A stretch of DNA of 64,000 nt from JBFWRK01 sp050248955 (GCA_050248955.1 JBFWRK010000002.1:62001-126000); one strand, 5' to 3'. Positions 44,042-52,713 are shown, numbered from the stretch's first letter. A program made the numbers and translations. Notes: generated from the letters alone by a model not told the origin.

Positions 44042-44503
44042 TCATGCCGTCAGCCGACCGAAGTCGAAGCTGATGGTCCGATCGACGGCAACGACGACGT
44101 CCACGGCGACGACGTCGCCCTGGGAGCCGTCGGCGCGCCGCTGATCGGCGGATGCGACTCGACCGTGGACGATCACGCCACGGATCTCCGCGTACGACTC
44201 GTGCTCGTCGGCGATGCAGCAGAGGTGCGGGTCCCGTGCCAGCTCGTCGAGGATCGGATCGCGCGGATCGAAGCGCAGCGAGAGCACGCTCTCGGACGTG
44301 CTGGCGGCGGACGTGCTGACCGGGGACGTGCTGGCGGCGAGCGTGCCGGTCGGCCAACCGGCGCCGTCGATCGCGCCGACGACCATCTGCGGGCAGCGGG
44401 CGAGGAAGCCGGCGATCTCGGCCGGTGTCATCGAGATGTCCGGGCGTGTCCTCGACGCCGGCCCACTGCTACCGAGCCTCGGAGACTGGGTCTCATCGGG
44501 CAT
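44042..44503 (-). CDS. Pyridoxamine-5'-phosphate-oxidase-fold (FMN/F420-type) protein
   Basis: 153 residues from ATG 44503. Split barrel: FLARCPQMVVGAIDGAGWPT, VLSLRFDPRDPILDELARDP, LCCIADEHESYAEIRGVIVH. An unusual insert of short repeats (STSPVSTSAASTSES) interrupts the second strand; its DNA repeats GGACGTGCTGGCGG-like units. Overlaps the upstream PPOX gene by 11 bases, so the two may form a dimer. It lies downstream of the Rieske oxygenase. Confidence 0.75.
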   Translation of the reverse strand: MPDETQSPRLGSSGPASRTRPDISMTPAEIAGFLARCPQMVVGAIDGAGWPTGTLAASTSPVSTSAASTSESVLSLRFDPRDPILDELARDPHLCCIADEHESYAEIRGVIVHGRVASADQRRADGSQGDVVAVDVVVAVDRTISFDFGRLTA

Positions 44504-44957
44504 CTGTCGTCCCCCACGTCCCCAACTCGCGCAGCTCGTCGACACGGATCGTGAACACCATCCGCTTCCTGGACCCCAACCGGTCGCGTACGGTCTCGCG
44601 CACCGAATCGGGCACCTCGATGGCCGCGGCGCGACTGCCCTCGCCCGTGCTCGTCAGGAAGCCGTCCGCTGCAGCCGGAGCGGCCCGCCCGTAGAGCGCG
44701 ACACCTCGACCGTTCTCGTCGGGGTCGGCCACGACGCAGCACACGCGATCATCGGCGAGGAGGTACCGAGCCTTTGCGGCCTTCCGATAGGTCGTGATCT
44801 CGAGCTCGCCGTCGCGGAACAGCCCAGTCATCGGATACCCGGTCGGGCGCCCGTCGGCGTTGCGAACCAGCATGAACATCACGACGGAGCCATCTCGCGG
44901 CAGCAGCCGGTGGGCCGCCGACGTCGTGCGGTTCGCCGGATCGGACTCCGTCGTCAC
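44493..44957 (-). CDS. Pyridoxamine-5'-phosphate-oxidase-fold (FMN/F420-type) protein
   Basis: 154 residues from GTG 44957, overlapping the Rieske stop (GTGA). GSVVMFMLVRNADGRPTGYP, LFRDGELEITTYRKAAKARY, LLADDRVCCVVADPDENGRG. The K-A-R-x-L strand is typical of PPOX-class flavin/F420 enzymes. A reductase or flavin supplier to the oxygenase is possible but not shown. Confidence 0.8.
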   Translation of the reverse strand: MTTESDPANRTTSAAHRLLPRDGSVVMFMLVRNADGRPTGYPMTGLFRDGELEITTYRKAAKARYLLADDRVCCVVADPDENGRGVALYGRAAPAAADGFLTSTGEGSRAAAIEVPDSVRETVRDRLGSRKRMVFTIRVDELRELGTWGTTDAR

Positions 44958-45943
44958 GGTTCCACTTCGTAGAACTGGCGAGCCCACTTGCGCAGCGCGC
45001 CATACGGTCGGGCGTCCTGCTTCGCGAGTGCGGGGTGCTCCACGTACACCTGGTAGCGCCAGATCTCGAGATCGTCCTCCAACGTCGAGAGGAACTCCTT
45101 CTCGGCGCGCTCGCGCACGTGTTCGGGCACGACGTCGCTGCCGTCGCCCGCCTCCTTCGGCCACCAGATCGAATAGAACATCGCAGAGGCTTCGTCGTCC
45201 ATCGGGGTGTGGAAGAAGGCGAGGCGGTACTGGTACGACCCGTCGAAGTAGGCGAACGTCCCACCCACACCGCACGCCACCGACGTGATCCGCAGCGCGA
45301 CGCGACCCGATCCGTCCTCGGTGGGCACCCGCCAGCCGGCCGACGTCTGGAAGATCGGACCGTCGGAGCCCCAGTCGAGCAGTTCGGGGGTGACGCTCGC
45401 GTCGTGCACGTACCTGAAGTGCGCGGAGTCCGGCGCGTTCTCCAGCGGGATCTGGGGGTGCACCGGCTCACGTTCGTACTTGATCGACATCTCCGGGTAG
45501 GCGCGGTAGTGACGGTCCTGCGACGACGCGAGCTCCGGCAGCCGGGTCCAGATGTCGGGCAGCTCCCAACGGGGAGGGCCACCGGCGGGGTCGTGCCACA
45601 CGAACACGCACTCGTGGCGCTCGTCGACAGGCCAGCGCTTCAGGCTGTGCGACACGTTCGGGCGGTCCTCGTAGGGGATGAACCGGTTCACCCCGTCGGG
45701 CCCGTACCCCCATCCGTGGTACGGGCACACGATGCAGTCGTCCTGCACCTTGCCGCCATGGCCGAGATGCGCGCCGAGGTGCGGGCAGTGGGCATCGAGC
45801 ACGTGCAGCTCGCCAGAGAGCGTTCGGTACGCGACCTGATGACCGCCGAAGTACTGCAACGGCTTGACCTGACCGGGCGCGATCTCCGCGCTCCAGGCGA
45901 CCATGAACCAACCGGTCGGCTTCCACGTGAACGGCACCCTCAT
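44954..45943 (-). CDS. Rieske [2Fe-2S] oxygenase (KshA-like) catalytic subunit
   Basis: 329 residues from ATG 45943. Rieske cluster ligands in CPHLGAHLGHGG and CIVCPYHGWGYGPDG (residues about 60-85). The mononuclear iron site is visible as N-x-x-D-x-x-H-x-x-x-x-H in ENAPDSAHFRYVHDAS, with a distal Asp likely further on. Length and the WFMVAWSAEI-PLQYFGGHQVAYR start fit 3-ketosteroid-9-alpha-hydroxylase and terpenoid-type oxygenases. It would hydroxylate a ring or activated CH. No ferredoxin reductase is in the window. Confidence 0.87.
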   Translation of the reverse strand: MRVPFTWKPTGWFMVAWSAEIAPGQVKPLQYFGGHQVAYRTLSGELHVLDAHCPHLGAHLGHGGKVQDDCIVCPYHGWGYGPDGVNRFIPYEDRPNVSHSLKRWPVDERHECVFVWHDPAGGPPRWELPDIWTRLPELASSQDRHYRAYPEMSIKYEREPVHPQIPLENAPDSAHFRYVHDASVTPELLDWGSDGPIFQTSAGWRVPTEDGSGRVALRITSVACGVGGTFAYFDGSYQYRLAFFHTPMDDEASAMFYSIWWPKEAGDGSDVVPEHVRERAEKEFLSTLEDDLEIWRYQVYVEHPALAKQDARPYGALRKWARQFYEVEP

Positions 45944-45963
45944 GCGGCCCAGGCTGTACGTTC

Positions 45964-45979
45964 TTGACAGGAGTGTCAA
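45964..45979. promoter_or_regulatory. Catabolic regulon palindrome, site 3
   Basis: TTGACA-GGAG-TGTCAA, perfect dyad, in the 52-base gap between the divergent Rieske and SDR genes. The AAGGAGGG ribosome-binding site of the SDR gene begins four bases after it. Confidence 0.7.
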
Positions 45980-45995
45980 GCCAAGGAGGGCACCT

Positions 45996-46781
45996 GTGGG
46001 CAAGCTCGACGAGAAGGTCGCGATCGTCACCGGTGCAGGCCGCGGGATCGGTCGCGCGATCGCGTTGGAGTACGCGCGAGAGGGTGCCCGAGTCGTCGTG
46101 GCATCACGGACGACCGCGACTGTCGGCTCGGTCGTCGACGAGATCGAGGCAATCGGGCAGGAAGCGCTCGGCGTGACGGTCGACGTCGGGGAGCGCGCGG
46201 ACGTCGAGCGGATGGTCGCCGCCACGATCGAACGCTTCGACTGCATCGACGTGCTCGTCAACAACGCCCAGGGGTTCGGGACCAAGGAGCGGCCGGAGGG
46301 CTCCCCCGGCTACTCGCCGCTGGAGACCTTCGCCGAGGACGTGTGGGACCACACGTTCCAGACGGGGCTCAAGAGCACCTTGTACGGCATGCAGGCGGTC
46401 TTCCCGCACATGCGCGAGCGCGGCGGCAAGATCATCAACCTCGGCTCGGGCAACGGCATCGGGGCGATGCCGGGCACGGCGGCCTACAACGCGGCGAAGG
46501 AAGCGATCCGGTCGCTGAGCCGCACCGGCGCAGCAGAGTGGGGGAAGTACGGCATCTGCGTCAACGTGATCATCCCGACGATGGTCACCGACTCCGCACG
46601 CGCGTTCTTCGAGGCGCGCCCCGGCATCGAGGAGAAGCTCGTCGCCCAGATCCCGCTTCGGCGTTTCGGCGACGTCGATCGGGACATCGGTCCGGTCGCC
46701 GTGTTCCTCGCGTCGAGCGCATCCGACTTCGTGACTGGCCAGGCGATCCACGTCGACGGCGGCCAGATCCTCCGTCCGTAG
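45996..46781 (+). CDS. SDR-family oxidoreductase
   Basis: 261 residues from GTG 45996. Classical SDR: VAIVTGAGRGIGRAIALEYA, NNAQGFG, GKIINLGSGNGIGAM (Ser), catalytic YNAAKEA, and the C-terminal DFVTGQAIHVDGGQILRP. NAD(P)-dependent alcohol/ketone interconversion; probably oxidises a ring or side-chain hydroxyl formed by the pathway. Confidence 0.88.
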   Translation: MGKLDEKVAIVTGAGRGIGRAIALEYAREGARVVVASRTTATVGSVVDEIEAIGQEALGVTVDVGERADVERMVAATIERFDCIDVLVNNAQGFGTKERPEGSPGYSPLETFAEDVWDHTFQTGLKSTLYGMQAVFPHMRERGGKIINLGSGNGIGAMPGTAAYNAAKEAIRSLSRTGAAEWGKYGICVNVIIPTMVTDSARAFFEARPGIEEKLVAQIPLRRFGDVDRDIGPVAVFLASSASDFVTGQAIHVDGGQILRP

Positions 46782-46806
46782 CAGACCGACGTCCCGCTGC
46801 TACGTT

Positions 46807-46822
46807 CTGACAGATATGTCAA
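46807..46822. promoter_or_regulatory. Catabolic regulon palindrome, site 4 (over the start codon)
   Basis: CTGACA-GATA-TGTCAA. The ATG of the isochorismatase-fold gene (46816) lies inside the palindrome, so the mRNA is leaderless, or the true start is further in, or the site is regulatory for an internal promoter. Confidence 0.6.
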
Positions 46823-47460
46823 GTGCATCGGAACGCCTCGTCCGACTCGTCCAGCCGGCGCACACCGCGATCGTCACGATGGAGCTCCAGAAGGGCATCG
46901 TCGGTGACGACGCGATCCTGCCGGCGCTCCCCATCGCCGTGCGCGAGGCAGGGATGCTCGACATCGCCGGTCGAGTGTGCCGGAGCGCGCGGGCGCACGG
47001 TGTGCGGGTGCTCCACGCCACGATGGAGGAGCGGCCCGACGGCGCCGGCCAGGCGGTGAACTGCAGGATCTTCGCACTCGGTTCGAAGCGACGCGCCGAG
47101 ACAGGTCACAGCCCGACGGACATCGGGCAGCCGGGCGTTGCCCTCGTCGACGAGCTCGACGTCCAGCCGAGCGACATCAAGGTCCCGCGGATGCACGGCA
47201 TGACGCCGTTCAACGGCACCGAGCTCGACGCCGTCGCCCGCAACCTCGGGGTGCGCACGATCGTGCTGATGGGTGTGTCGCTGAACCTCGGCATCACCGG
47301 CGCCGCGCTGAGCGCGCTGGATCTCGGCTACCAGGTGATCGTCGTGCGCGACGCCGTCGTCGGTCTCCCCAAGGAGTACGCGGATGCCGTGATCGAGCAC
47401 ACGTTGTCGATGATCGCCACGATCGTCACTGCCGACGAGCTCGTCGCCGCTTGGGAATGA
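46816..47460 (+). CDS. Isochorismatase-fold protein lacking the catalytic cysteine
   Basis: 214 residues. HTAIVTMELQKGIVGDDAIL opens the fold; KVPRMHGMTPFNGTELDAVA holds the usual Lys; the place of the nucleophilic Cys (GVSTNxCV) reads LMGVSLNLGITGAAL, with Gly instead. The Asp of the first strand (xxDMQ) is Glu (TMELQ). It therefore cannot work as a normal cysteine hydrolase; a binding or altered catalytic role is possible. No ribosome-binding site precedes ATG 46816; regulon site 4 overlaps the start. Confidence 0.78.
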   Translation: MSSASERLVRLVQPAHTAIVTMELQKGIVGDDAILPALPIAVREAGMLDIAGRVCRSARAHGVRVLHATMEERPDGAGQAVNCRIFALGSKRRAETGHSPTDIGQPGVALVDELDVQPSDIKVPRMHGMTPFNGTELDAVARNLGVRTIVLMGVSLNLGITGAALSALDLGYQVIVVRDAVVGLPKEYADAVIEHTLSMIATIVTADELVAAWE

Positions 47461-47472
47461 TGCCGGTGTCGG

Positions 47473-47512
47473 GCGACGGCGTCGGCCGGCGTCGGCCGGC
47501 ATCAGCCGTCGC
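47473..47512. terminator. Bidirectional terminator
   Basis: GCGACGGC and GCCGTCGC form a perfect 8-bp stem around a loop with two copies of GTCGGCCGGC. It lies between the convergent isochorismatase-fold and enoyl-CoA hydratase genes. Confidence 0.55.
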
Positions 47513-47531
47513 TGCCGTCCCGGGTGCGCGT

Positions 47532-48359
47532 TCAGCTCCCGAGTCGCGTGAACTCCGGCGAGCGCTTCTCGAGGAACGACTGCACCCCTTCTTTGAAGTC
47601 CGGGCGACGGAAGCTCTCGACCATCAGCTTCTGCGATTCGAGCTCGGCGGCGCCGAGGCCACGGTGGAGCTGTTCATACACCTGCCGCTTCATGACCGCG
47701 AGCGATGCCGGTGAGCACGAACGAGCCAGGTTCACGATGTACTCACGGCAGAAGCTCAACAGTTCGTCCGCTGGTACGAGGTAGTTCGCGAGCCCGAGAT
47801 CGAGCGCTTCCTGCCCCTTCACCCGGCGGGACGAGAACAGCAGATCGAGCGCCACTGCCGGACCGACCAGTCGAGGCAGCAACCAGCTCAACCCCCACTC
47901 GGCGATGAGGCCGCGCTGCGCGAAGGCGGTGAGGAACAGCGCGTCGGGCGTGACCACCCGCAGGTCGCAGCAGAGCGCGAACGGGTAGGCCATGCCGGCG
48001 ACGGCGCCGTTGACCGCTGCGATCACCGGCTTCTCGATCGTCATCACGTACGGGAACCGACCGCCGAAGTCCCCCTCGGGCGCCTGCCAGGCCGGCGGCT
48101 CACCGCCGTCGGCGACCAACCCGCCACCGTCGCCGCCTTGCGACAGACTGCTGAGCAGGTTCATGTCGGCCCCGGCACAGAACGCGCGGCCGGCGCCGGT
48201 GACCACGATGCCGACCACCGCGCGGTCGGCCTCGGCGCGGCGCAACGCGTCGCTGATCTCGCCGTCCATCGTGCTCGTCCACGCGTTCAGCGACGCCGGA
48301 CGATCGAGCGTGATGACGGCGACCGGATCGTCGACGTCGTAGCGGATCTCGTCGTACAC
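47532..48359 (-). CDS. Enoyl-CoA hydratase/isomerase
   Basis: 275 residues. Crotonase fold: VAVITLDRPASLNAWTSTMD, oxyanion-hole GAGRAFCAGADMNLLSSL and NGAVAGMAYPFALCCDLRVV, then FAQRGLIAEWGLSWLLPRLV where one of the catalytic Glu is kept (IAEWG, with E in place of PDxG). Hydrates or isomerises an enoyl-CoA, or opens a ring. 108 bases separate it from the second hydratase gene upstream, with no clear own promoter. Confidence 0.86.
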   Translation of the reverse strand: MYDEIRYDVDDPVAVITLDRPASLNAWTSTMDGEISDALRRAEADRAVVGIVVTGAGRAFCAGADMNLLSSLSQGGDGGGLVADGGEPPAWQAPEGDFGGRFPYVMTIEKPVIAAVNGAVAGMAYPFALCCDLRVVTPDALFLTAFAQRGLIAEWGLSWLLPRLVGPAVALDLLFSSRRVKGQEALDLGLANYLVPADELLSFCREYIVNLARSCSPASLAVMKRQVYEQLHRGLGAAELESQKLMVESFRRPDFKEGVQSFLEKRSPEFTRLGS

Positions 48360-48466
48360 GGGCTCATCCTCGTCGTGGCTCGGCGGCTCAGCGGTCGCTA
48401 CCTTGCCACACCGACCGCCACCATCGGATGCCCGAGGCGTTCCGGGTGCCGAGCCTCCCGATCAGA

Positions 48467-49237
48467 TCACTTCTTCTTGAAGTTCTCGATCGTCTGCCTG
48501 ATGTCGTCCGTGGTGAACGACTCCGACTCGGCCGACAGCGCGAAGGGGGCGACCCGCAGGATCATGTCCTGCAGGTGCAGGTTGAGGGCGCGCTTGGTCT
48601 CCTGGATCGCCTGCTGCGGCTGCGCGGCCAGCTTCAGGGCCATCTCCTTCGCCTGATCCATCAGCTCGGCATCGGGCACGACGCGGTTGGCGAGCCCGAG
48701 CTCCACCGCCTTCGCAGCGGGGATGCGCTCACCGGTCAGCAGGTACTCCTTGCAGCGCAGCAGGCCCATCAGCAACGGCCAGAACACGGCCCCGCCGTCA
48801 CCGCACACGAGCCCGATGCTGACGTGCGTGTCGGCGATGAAGGCGCTCTCCGCGATGAACACGATGTCGCTGCACAGTGCGACGTTGCAGCCGAGACCGA
48901 CCGCCGGACCGTTCACCGCGGCGACGACCGGCTTCGGGAACTCCACCTGCGCCTCCATGAGGCGCTTGGCACCACGCAACGACTTGCGGCGGTACTCGTT
49001 GTCCTCGTAGCTCTTGATGAACCCCGGGATGTCACCGCCGGCGGAGAACGCCCGGCCGGCACCGGTGAGGATCACGGCGCGGACGGAGTCGTCCTCGCTG
49101 AGATCCCACCACACCTCGCGCAACCCCTGGTGCATGTCGTCGAGGAAGGCGTTCAACATGTCGGGGTTGTTGAGCGTGATGGTGACGATCGGGCCGTCCT
49201 GCTCGATCAACAGATGCTCGGTCGGGGTGTAGGACAT
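48467..49237 (-). CDS. Enoyl-CoA hydratase/isomerase
   Basis: 256 residues from ATG 49237. IVTITLNNPDMLNAFLDDMH, GAGRAFSAGGDIPGFIKSYE, NGPAVGLGCNVALCSDIVF, and HVSIGLVCGDGGAVFWPLLM. The GDGGA segment has D where hydratases carry the second Glu (P-E/D-GG), so isomerase or other crotonase chemistry is possible. Regulon site 5 is 30 bases upstream. Confidence 0.87.
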   Translation of the reverse strand: MSYTPTEHLLIEQDGPIVTITLNNPDMLNAFLDDMHQGLREVWWDLSEDDSVRAVILTGAGRAFSAGGDIPGFIKSYEDNEYRRKSLRGAKRLMEAQVEFPKPVVAAVNGPAVGLGCNVALCSDIVFIAESAFIADTHVSIGLVCGDGGAVFWPLLMGLLRCKEYLLTGERIPAAKAVELGLANRVVPDAELMDQAKEMALKLAAQPQQAIQETKRALNLHLQDMILRVAPFALSAESESFTTDDIRQTIENFKKK

Positions 49238-49266
49238 GGCGTGCTCCAGAGTCGGTCGTGGGTGAT

Positions 49267-49282
49267 CTGACAGTAGCGTCAA
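49267..49282. promoter_or_regulatory. Catabolic regulon palindrome, site 5
   Basis: CTGACA-GTAG-CGTCAA, upstream of the minus-strand enoyl-CoA hydratase gene (49237). Site 6 lies 101 bases away for the divergent gene. Confidence 0.65.
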
Positions 49283-49367
49283 TTAGCTCGGACAGCGGTA
49301 GCCGGACCGACACCCGACACGGCCTCGATCGCCGCGTCTGCTGTCTCGGTCGAGCTCGGCTCCTTAG

Positions 49368-49383
49368 TCGACACATGTGTCAA
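49368..49383. promoter_or_regulatory. Catabolic regulon palindrome, site 6
   Basis: TCGACA-CATG-TGTCAA, 16 bases before the ATG of the VOC gene at 49399, followed by a -10-like TTACACT; the transcript may be nearly leaderless. Confidence 0.6.
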
Positions 49384-49398
49384 GTTACACTGGACCAC

Positions 49399-50325
49399 AT
49401 GACCGAGCTCTCCATCGAACGGCCCGCGCGCCGCTTCCTCCACATCTGCTACTGCTGCGCCGACGACACCGAGGTGACCTCGTTCTTCGTCCAGGGCCTG
49501 AAGATGCGGAACACGATGCGCACGACGGACGAGTACGGGCCGGGTGTGCTCCTCGGCATCGACCGGGACGTCCGTTCGATCGGCTCCTTCGTGTACGACC
49601 GCAGAGGCCCGCGCACGAGCCCGGCGATCGAGGTGCAGGGCTGGTACGACCCCACTCCGGTCGGCGAGCCGTCGACCGATCCGTTCGAGGTGGGCATCAA
49701 GGCGCTCGGCTTCGCGGTGCCGTCGGTGGACGGCGCGGTCGCGACGCTCAGCGGGATGGGCTGCACGGTGCTCGCCGACGGGAGCTCGCCGTTCGACGCC
49801 CGCCACGCCACGCTGCTCGACCCGCGGCAGGTCACCCTCGAACTGGTCGAGGATGCCTCGCTCGACGCCGAAGCCACCCAGATGCACCACCTGCGCATCA
49901 CGGTCGGCAACCTCGACGAGTCGCTCCCGTTCTACGAGATGCTCGGCTTCGAGCTCGTGGAGCGCGGCGACGTCGTCGACGGCGGTTTCCTCGGCACGCA
50001 CGACGACGTCGACGGCGAGTTCGCCCGCCTGCGTCTCCCGGACGAGCCGTTCGAGGTTCGCCTGATCCAGTGGAACAGCCCTGCCGGCCGCGGTCGCCAC
50101 TACGCCGAGCCGTACCACGCCGGCATCTTCCGCGCCGCGCTCGGTGTCGACGACACCCGTGCGTCGTACGAGTACCTCACCACGACGGGCGCCGTGTTCG
50201 ACCGGCCTCCGATGGAGGTCGAGCTGAGCGGCACACCGGTGCCGGACATGTGGATCACCTTCATCAGTGACCCGAACGGCATCCCGTACGAGTTCGTGCA
50301 GCGGCCTCGTTCGGTGTTCCGCTGA
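49399..50325 (+). CDS. Two-domain VOC (glyoxalase/dioxygenase-fold) protein
   Basis: 308 residues, two VOC modules: FLHICYCCADDTEVTSFFVQ to LVEDASLDAEA, and MHHLRITVGNLDESLPFYEM to PNGIPYEFVQRP. The second has His and Glu at metal positions (MHHLRI, PYEFVQ). It could be an extradiol-type dioxygenase, an epimerase or a glyoxalase relative; the motifs do not decide. First gene of a six-gene operon running to 55214. Confidence 0.8.
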   Translation: MTELSIERPARRFLHICYCCADDTEVTSFFVQGLKMRNTMRTTDEYGPGVLLGIDRDVRSIGSFVYDRRGPRTSPAIEVQGWYDPTPVGEPSTDPFEVGIKALGFAVPSVDGAVATLSGMGCTVLADGSSPFDARHATLLDPRQVTLELVEDASLDAEATQMHHLRITVGNLDESLPFYEMLGFELVERGDVVDGGFLGTHDDVDGEFARLRLPDEPFEVRLIQWNSPAGRGRHYAEPYHAGIFRAALGVDDTRASYEYLTTTGAVFDRPPMEVELSGTPVPDMWITFISDPNGIPYEFVQRPRSVFR

Positions 50326-50345
50326 GCCTCGGGAAGGAGCACCAC

Positions 50346-51548
50346 ATGGCAACCATCACCGCGCTCGGCACCTACCTCCCCACCTCGGGATCCGACCGCA
50401 CCCGGAAGGCCGGTGCTGACGAGGACGCCGTCACGCTGGCCGTGGCGGCGGGCGTCGCCGCGCTGCGGAACACGGACCCGGCCGAGGTCGACCAGGTCGT
50501 CCTCGTCACCCGGGAACTGCCGCTGCTCGAGGGCGGCAACAGCGCGGCCGTGCTCGCCGGGCTCGGCGTGTCCGCGCACGCGCGCGTCACCGAGGTGCTC
50601 GGCGGCGCACCTGCCACGCTCGACGTGCTGGCGTCCGCGGCGCTCGGGACGCTCGTCATCGGCGCAGATGTCGCCGGCGCCGCTGGTGCCGCGGCGGCGT
50701 TCTGCGGTGCCACGGGAGTCGATGTCACGGCGGTCGACCGGATCACGCGCAGCATGCCGGTCAGCACTCGTGACACCGACGGGCACCGCACCGACTACGC
50801 CGACCCTCGGCTGCTGCGGGTCAGCGGCCTCGGTCGCTCGCTGGGCCTGATGGACCGGTCGGCGCCGATCGTCGCCGCTGCTGGGCTCGCGGCGCGCGAC
50901 GCGGCCTCCGTCTGCGAGGGTCAGCCGCCGACGCTTCCCACCAGCGGGGCGAGCGCCCCGCTCTTCGCACTCGCCGCGCTGGTCGAGGGCGGGCGCTCCG
51001 GCCTGGTCGCCGCTGTCGAGCAGGCCACGATCAGCGTCGCCATGCTCGGTGCCGGCACGGTCGATGTCGTCCGCGACGAGCGCCGCGCCCGGTCGCTGCC
51101 CGAGGGCGTGCTGGCGCCCGGTTCCGAGCTCCCGATCTCACTCGCCGCCTACGACCGCGCGTTCGAGGCCAAGCTCCGGCTGGAAGCGGCCCGCTGCGTC
51201 AGCTGCGGGACCTTGTCGTACCCACATCGCTACCGCTGCCTCGGCTGCGGCTCCGAGGAGCCGACCGACGTGGTGCCGCTCCCCCGGGACGCCGAGATCT
51301 ACACGCTGGCCACGATCCGGGTGCCGGTGCCCGGCCTCGTGAGCCCGTACACGGTCACCCTCGTCGAGCTCGGCGAGACCGGGGTGCGCGTGCTCGTCAA
51401 GCTCACCGGCGCCGAGCCCGGATCGGTGAAGATCGGCGATCGTGGCCGGCTCGTGTTCCGCCTCGTCGCCATCCGGTCGGGCGTTCCCGACTACGGCTAC
51501 GGCTTCCTCCCCGACGAGACCGCGATCAGCAAGGAGTCAGCAGCATGA
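50346..51548 (+). CDS. Thiolase/HMG-CoA-synthase-like domain fused to DUF35 OB-fold zinc protein
   Basis: 400 residues. The first 270 residues resemble a degenerate ketoacyl/HMG-CoA synthase fold (AVTLAVAAGVAALRNTDPAE, VDQVVLVTRELPLLEGGN) with no catalytic Cys at the expected place. The last 130 are a DUF35 protein: zinc ribbon CVSCG-(x)-CLGCG and an OB fold (YTLATIRVPVPGLVSPYTVT). DUF35 proteins hold CoA substrates for a thiolase-like partner, which is encoded next with ATGA overlap. Confidence 0.82.
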   Translation: MATITALGTYLPTSGSDRTRKAGADEDAVTLAVAAGVAALRNTDPAEVDQVVLVTRELPLLEGGNSAAVLAGLGVSAHARVTEVLGGAPATLDVLASAALGTLVIGADVAGAAGAAAAFCGATGVDVTAVDRITRSMPVSTRDTDGHRTDYADPRLLRVSGLGRSLGLMDRSAPIVAAAGLAARDAASVCEGQPPTLPTSGASAPLFALAALVEGGRSGLVAAVEQATISVAMLGAGTVDVVRDERRARSLPEGVLAPGSELPISLAAYDRAFEAKLRLEAARCVSCGTLSYPHRYRCLGCGSEEPTDVVPLPRDAEIYTLATIRVPVPGLVSPYTVTLVELGETGVRVLVKLTGAEPGSVKIGDRGRLVFRLVAIRSGVPDYGYGFLPDETAISKESAA

Positions 51549-52705
51549 GACGAGTCGCGATGATCGGCGCGGGGATGACCCCGTTCGGCGAGCTGTTCGG
51601 GCTCGGCGTCAAGGACATGGTGCCGATGGCGGTCGGCGAAGCAGTCGCGAGCGTCGACAAGGGGTTCGACCGCGGTGCCATCCAGGCCGCCTGGTTCGGC
51701 GAGCTCGTCAGCACGGACGGGTTCGCCTCCGGCATCCTGGCCGACAGCTGCGGGCTCCTCGACATCCCGGTGTCGCACCTCGAGAACGCGTGCGCCACCG
51801 GCAACGACGCGGTGCGCCACGGGATGATGGCGATCGCGAGCGGCATGTTCGACGTGGTGCTCGTGGTCGGCGCCGACAAGGTGCGCGAGACCTCCACCCG
51901 CGCCACTTTCTGGGACTGGATGGGCATGACCAGGGACAGCGCGTGGGACTTCCCGCTCGGTCTCGTCGCGCCGGCGAACTTCGCCCTGCACGTCGCCCGC
52001 TACCTGCACGAGTCGCCCGCCACGCGCGAGCACCTCGCCATGGTGGCCGTGAAGAACCACAAGCACGGCGTCACCAATCCGAAGGCGCAGCTGCGGTTCG
52101 AGATCACGATCGAGCAGGTGCTGAACGCGCCGATGGTCGTCGACCCGTTCGGCCTGTACGACTGCACGCCGCAGAGCGACGGCGCCGCGGCCGTGATCCT
52201 CGTCGCCGAGGAGCTCGCCGACCGCTACATCGACCAGCCGGTCTGGGTGCGCGGGGTGGGCCTCGGCGTCGATCGGGTCATGCACCAGCACAAGCCCGAC
52301 ATGACCACGTTCCCACCGACGGTCAAGGCCGCCAGAGCCGCATACGCGATGGCGGGCATCGGCCCTGACGACATCGACGTCGCAGAGGTGCACGACTGCT
52401 TCACCGGCATCGAGCTGATCACCTACGAGGACCTCGGCTTCTGCGATCGCTTCGGCGCCCACAAGCTGATCGAGTCGGGCGAGACCTATGTCGGCGGTCG
52501 CATCCCGGTGAACCCGAGCGGCGGTCTCAAGGCCAAGGGCCACCCGCCGGGAGCGACTGGCGTGGCGCAGTGCTTCGAGATCTTCGAGCAGCTGCGCGGT
52601 CAGTCCACGAACCAGGTCGACGGTGCGCGCGTCGGGCTGACGCACAACATCGGCGGACCGACAGCGGTGTCGGCGATCACGATCCTCAGCAACGAGAAGG
52701 GGTGA
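51545..52705 (+). CDS. Thiolase-family protein (SCP2-type thiolase or retro-aldolase)
   Basis: 386 residues. Cys nucleophile in LENACATGNDAVRHG (near 87), HDCFTGIELITYEDLG, and KAKGHPPGATGVAQCFE; all thiolase residues are present. With an adjacent DUF35 protein it resembles both SCP2 thiolases and the Ltp-type aldolases of steroid side-chain degradation. The intact Cys/His set favours thiolysis of a 3-oxoacyl-CoA. Likely forms a complex with the preceding DUF35 fusion. Confidence 0.86.
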   Translation: MRRVAMIGAGMTPFGELFGLGVKDMVPMAVGEAVASVDKGFDRGAIQAAWFGELVSTDGFASGILADSCGLLDIPVSHLENACATGNDAVRHGMMAIASGMFDVVLVVGADKVRETSTRATFWDWMGMTRDSAWDFPLGLVAPANFALHVARYLHESPATREHLAMVAVKNHKHGVTNPKAQLRFEITIEQVLNAPMVVDPFGLYDCTPQSDGAAAVILVAEELADRYIDQPVWVRGVGLGVDRVMHQHKPDMTTFPPTVKAARAAYAMAGIGPDDIDVAEVHDCFTGIELITYEDLGFCDRFGAHKLIESGETYVGGRIPVNPSGGLKAKGHPPGATGVAQCFEIFEQLRGQSTNQVDGARVGLTHNIGGPTAVSAITILSNEKG

Positions 52706-52713
52706 GCGCCGCA

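Noticed and set aside
47480..47501. Tandem GTCGGCCGGC repeat as a mobile-element or attachment site
   Set aside because: Only two copies within a hairpin between convergent genes; a terminator explains it better.
52570..52713. Extended start for the aldo/keto reductase
   Set aside because: The frame is open back into the thiolase gene, but the thiolase motifs run to 52705 and the family start fits 52714.
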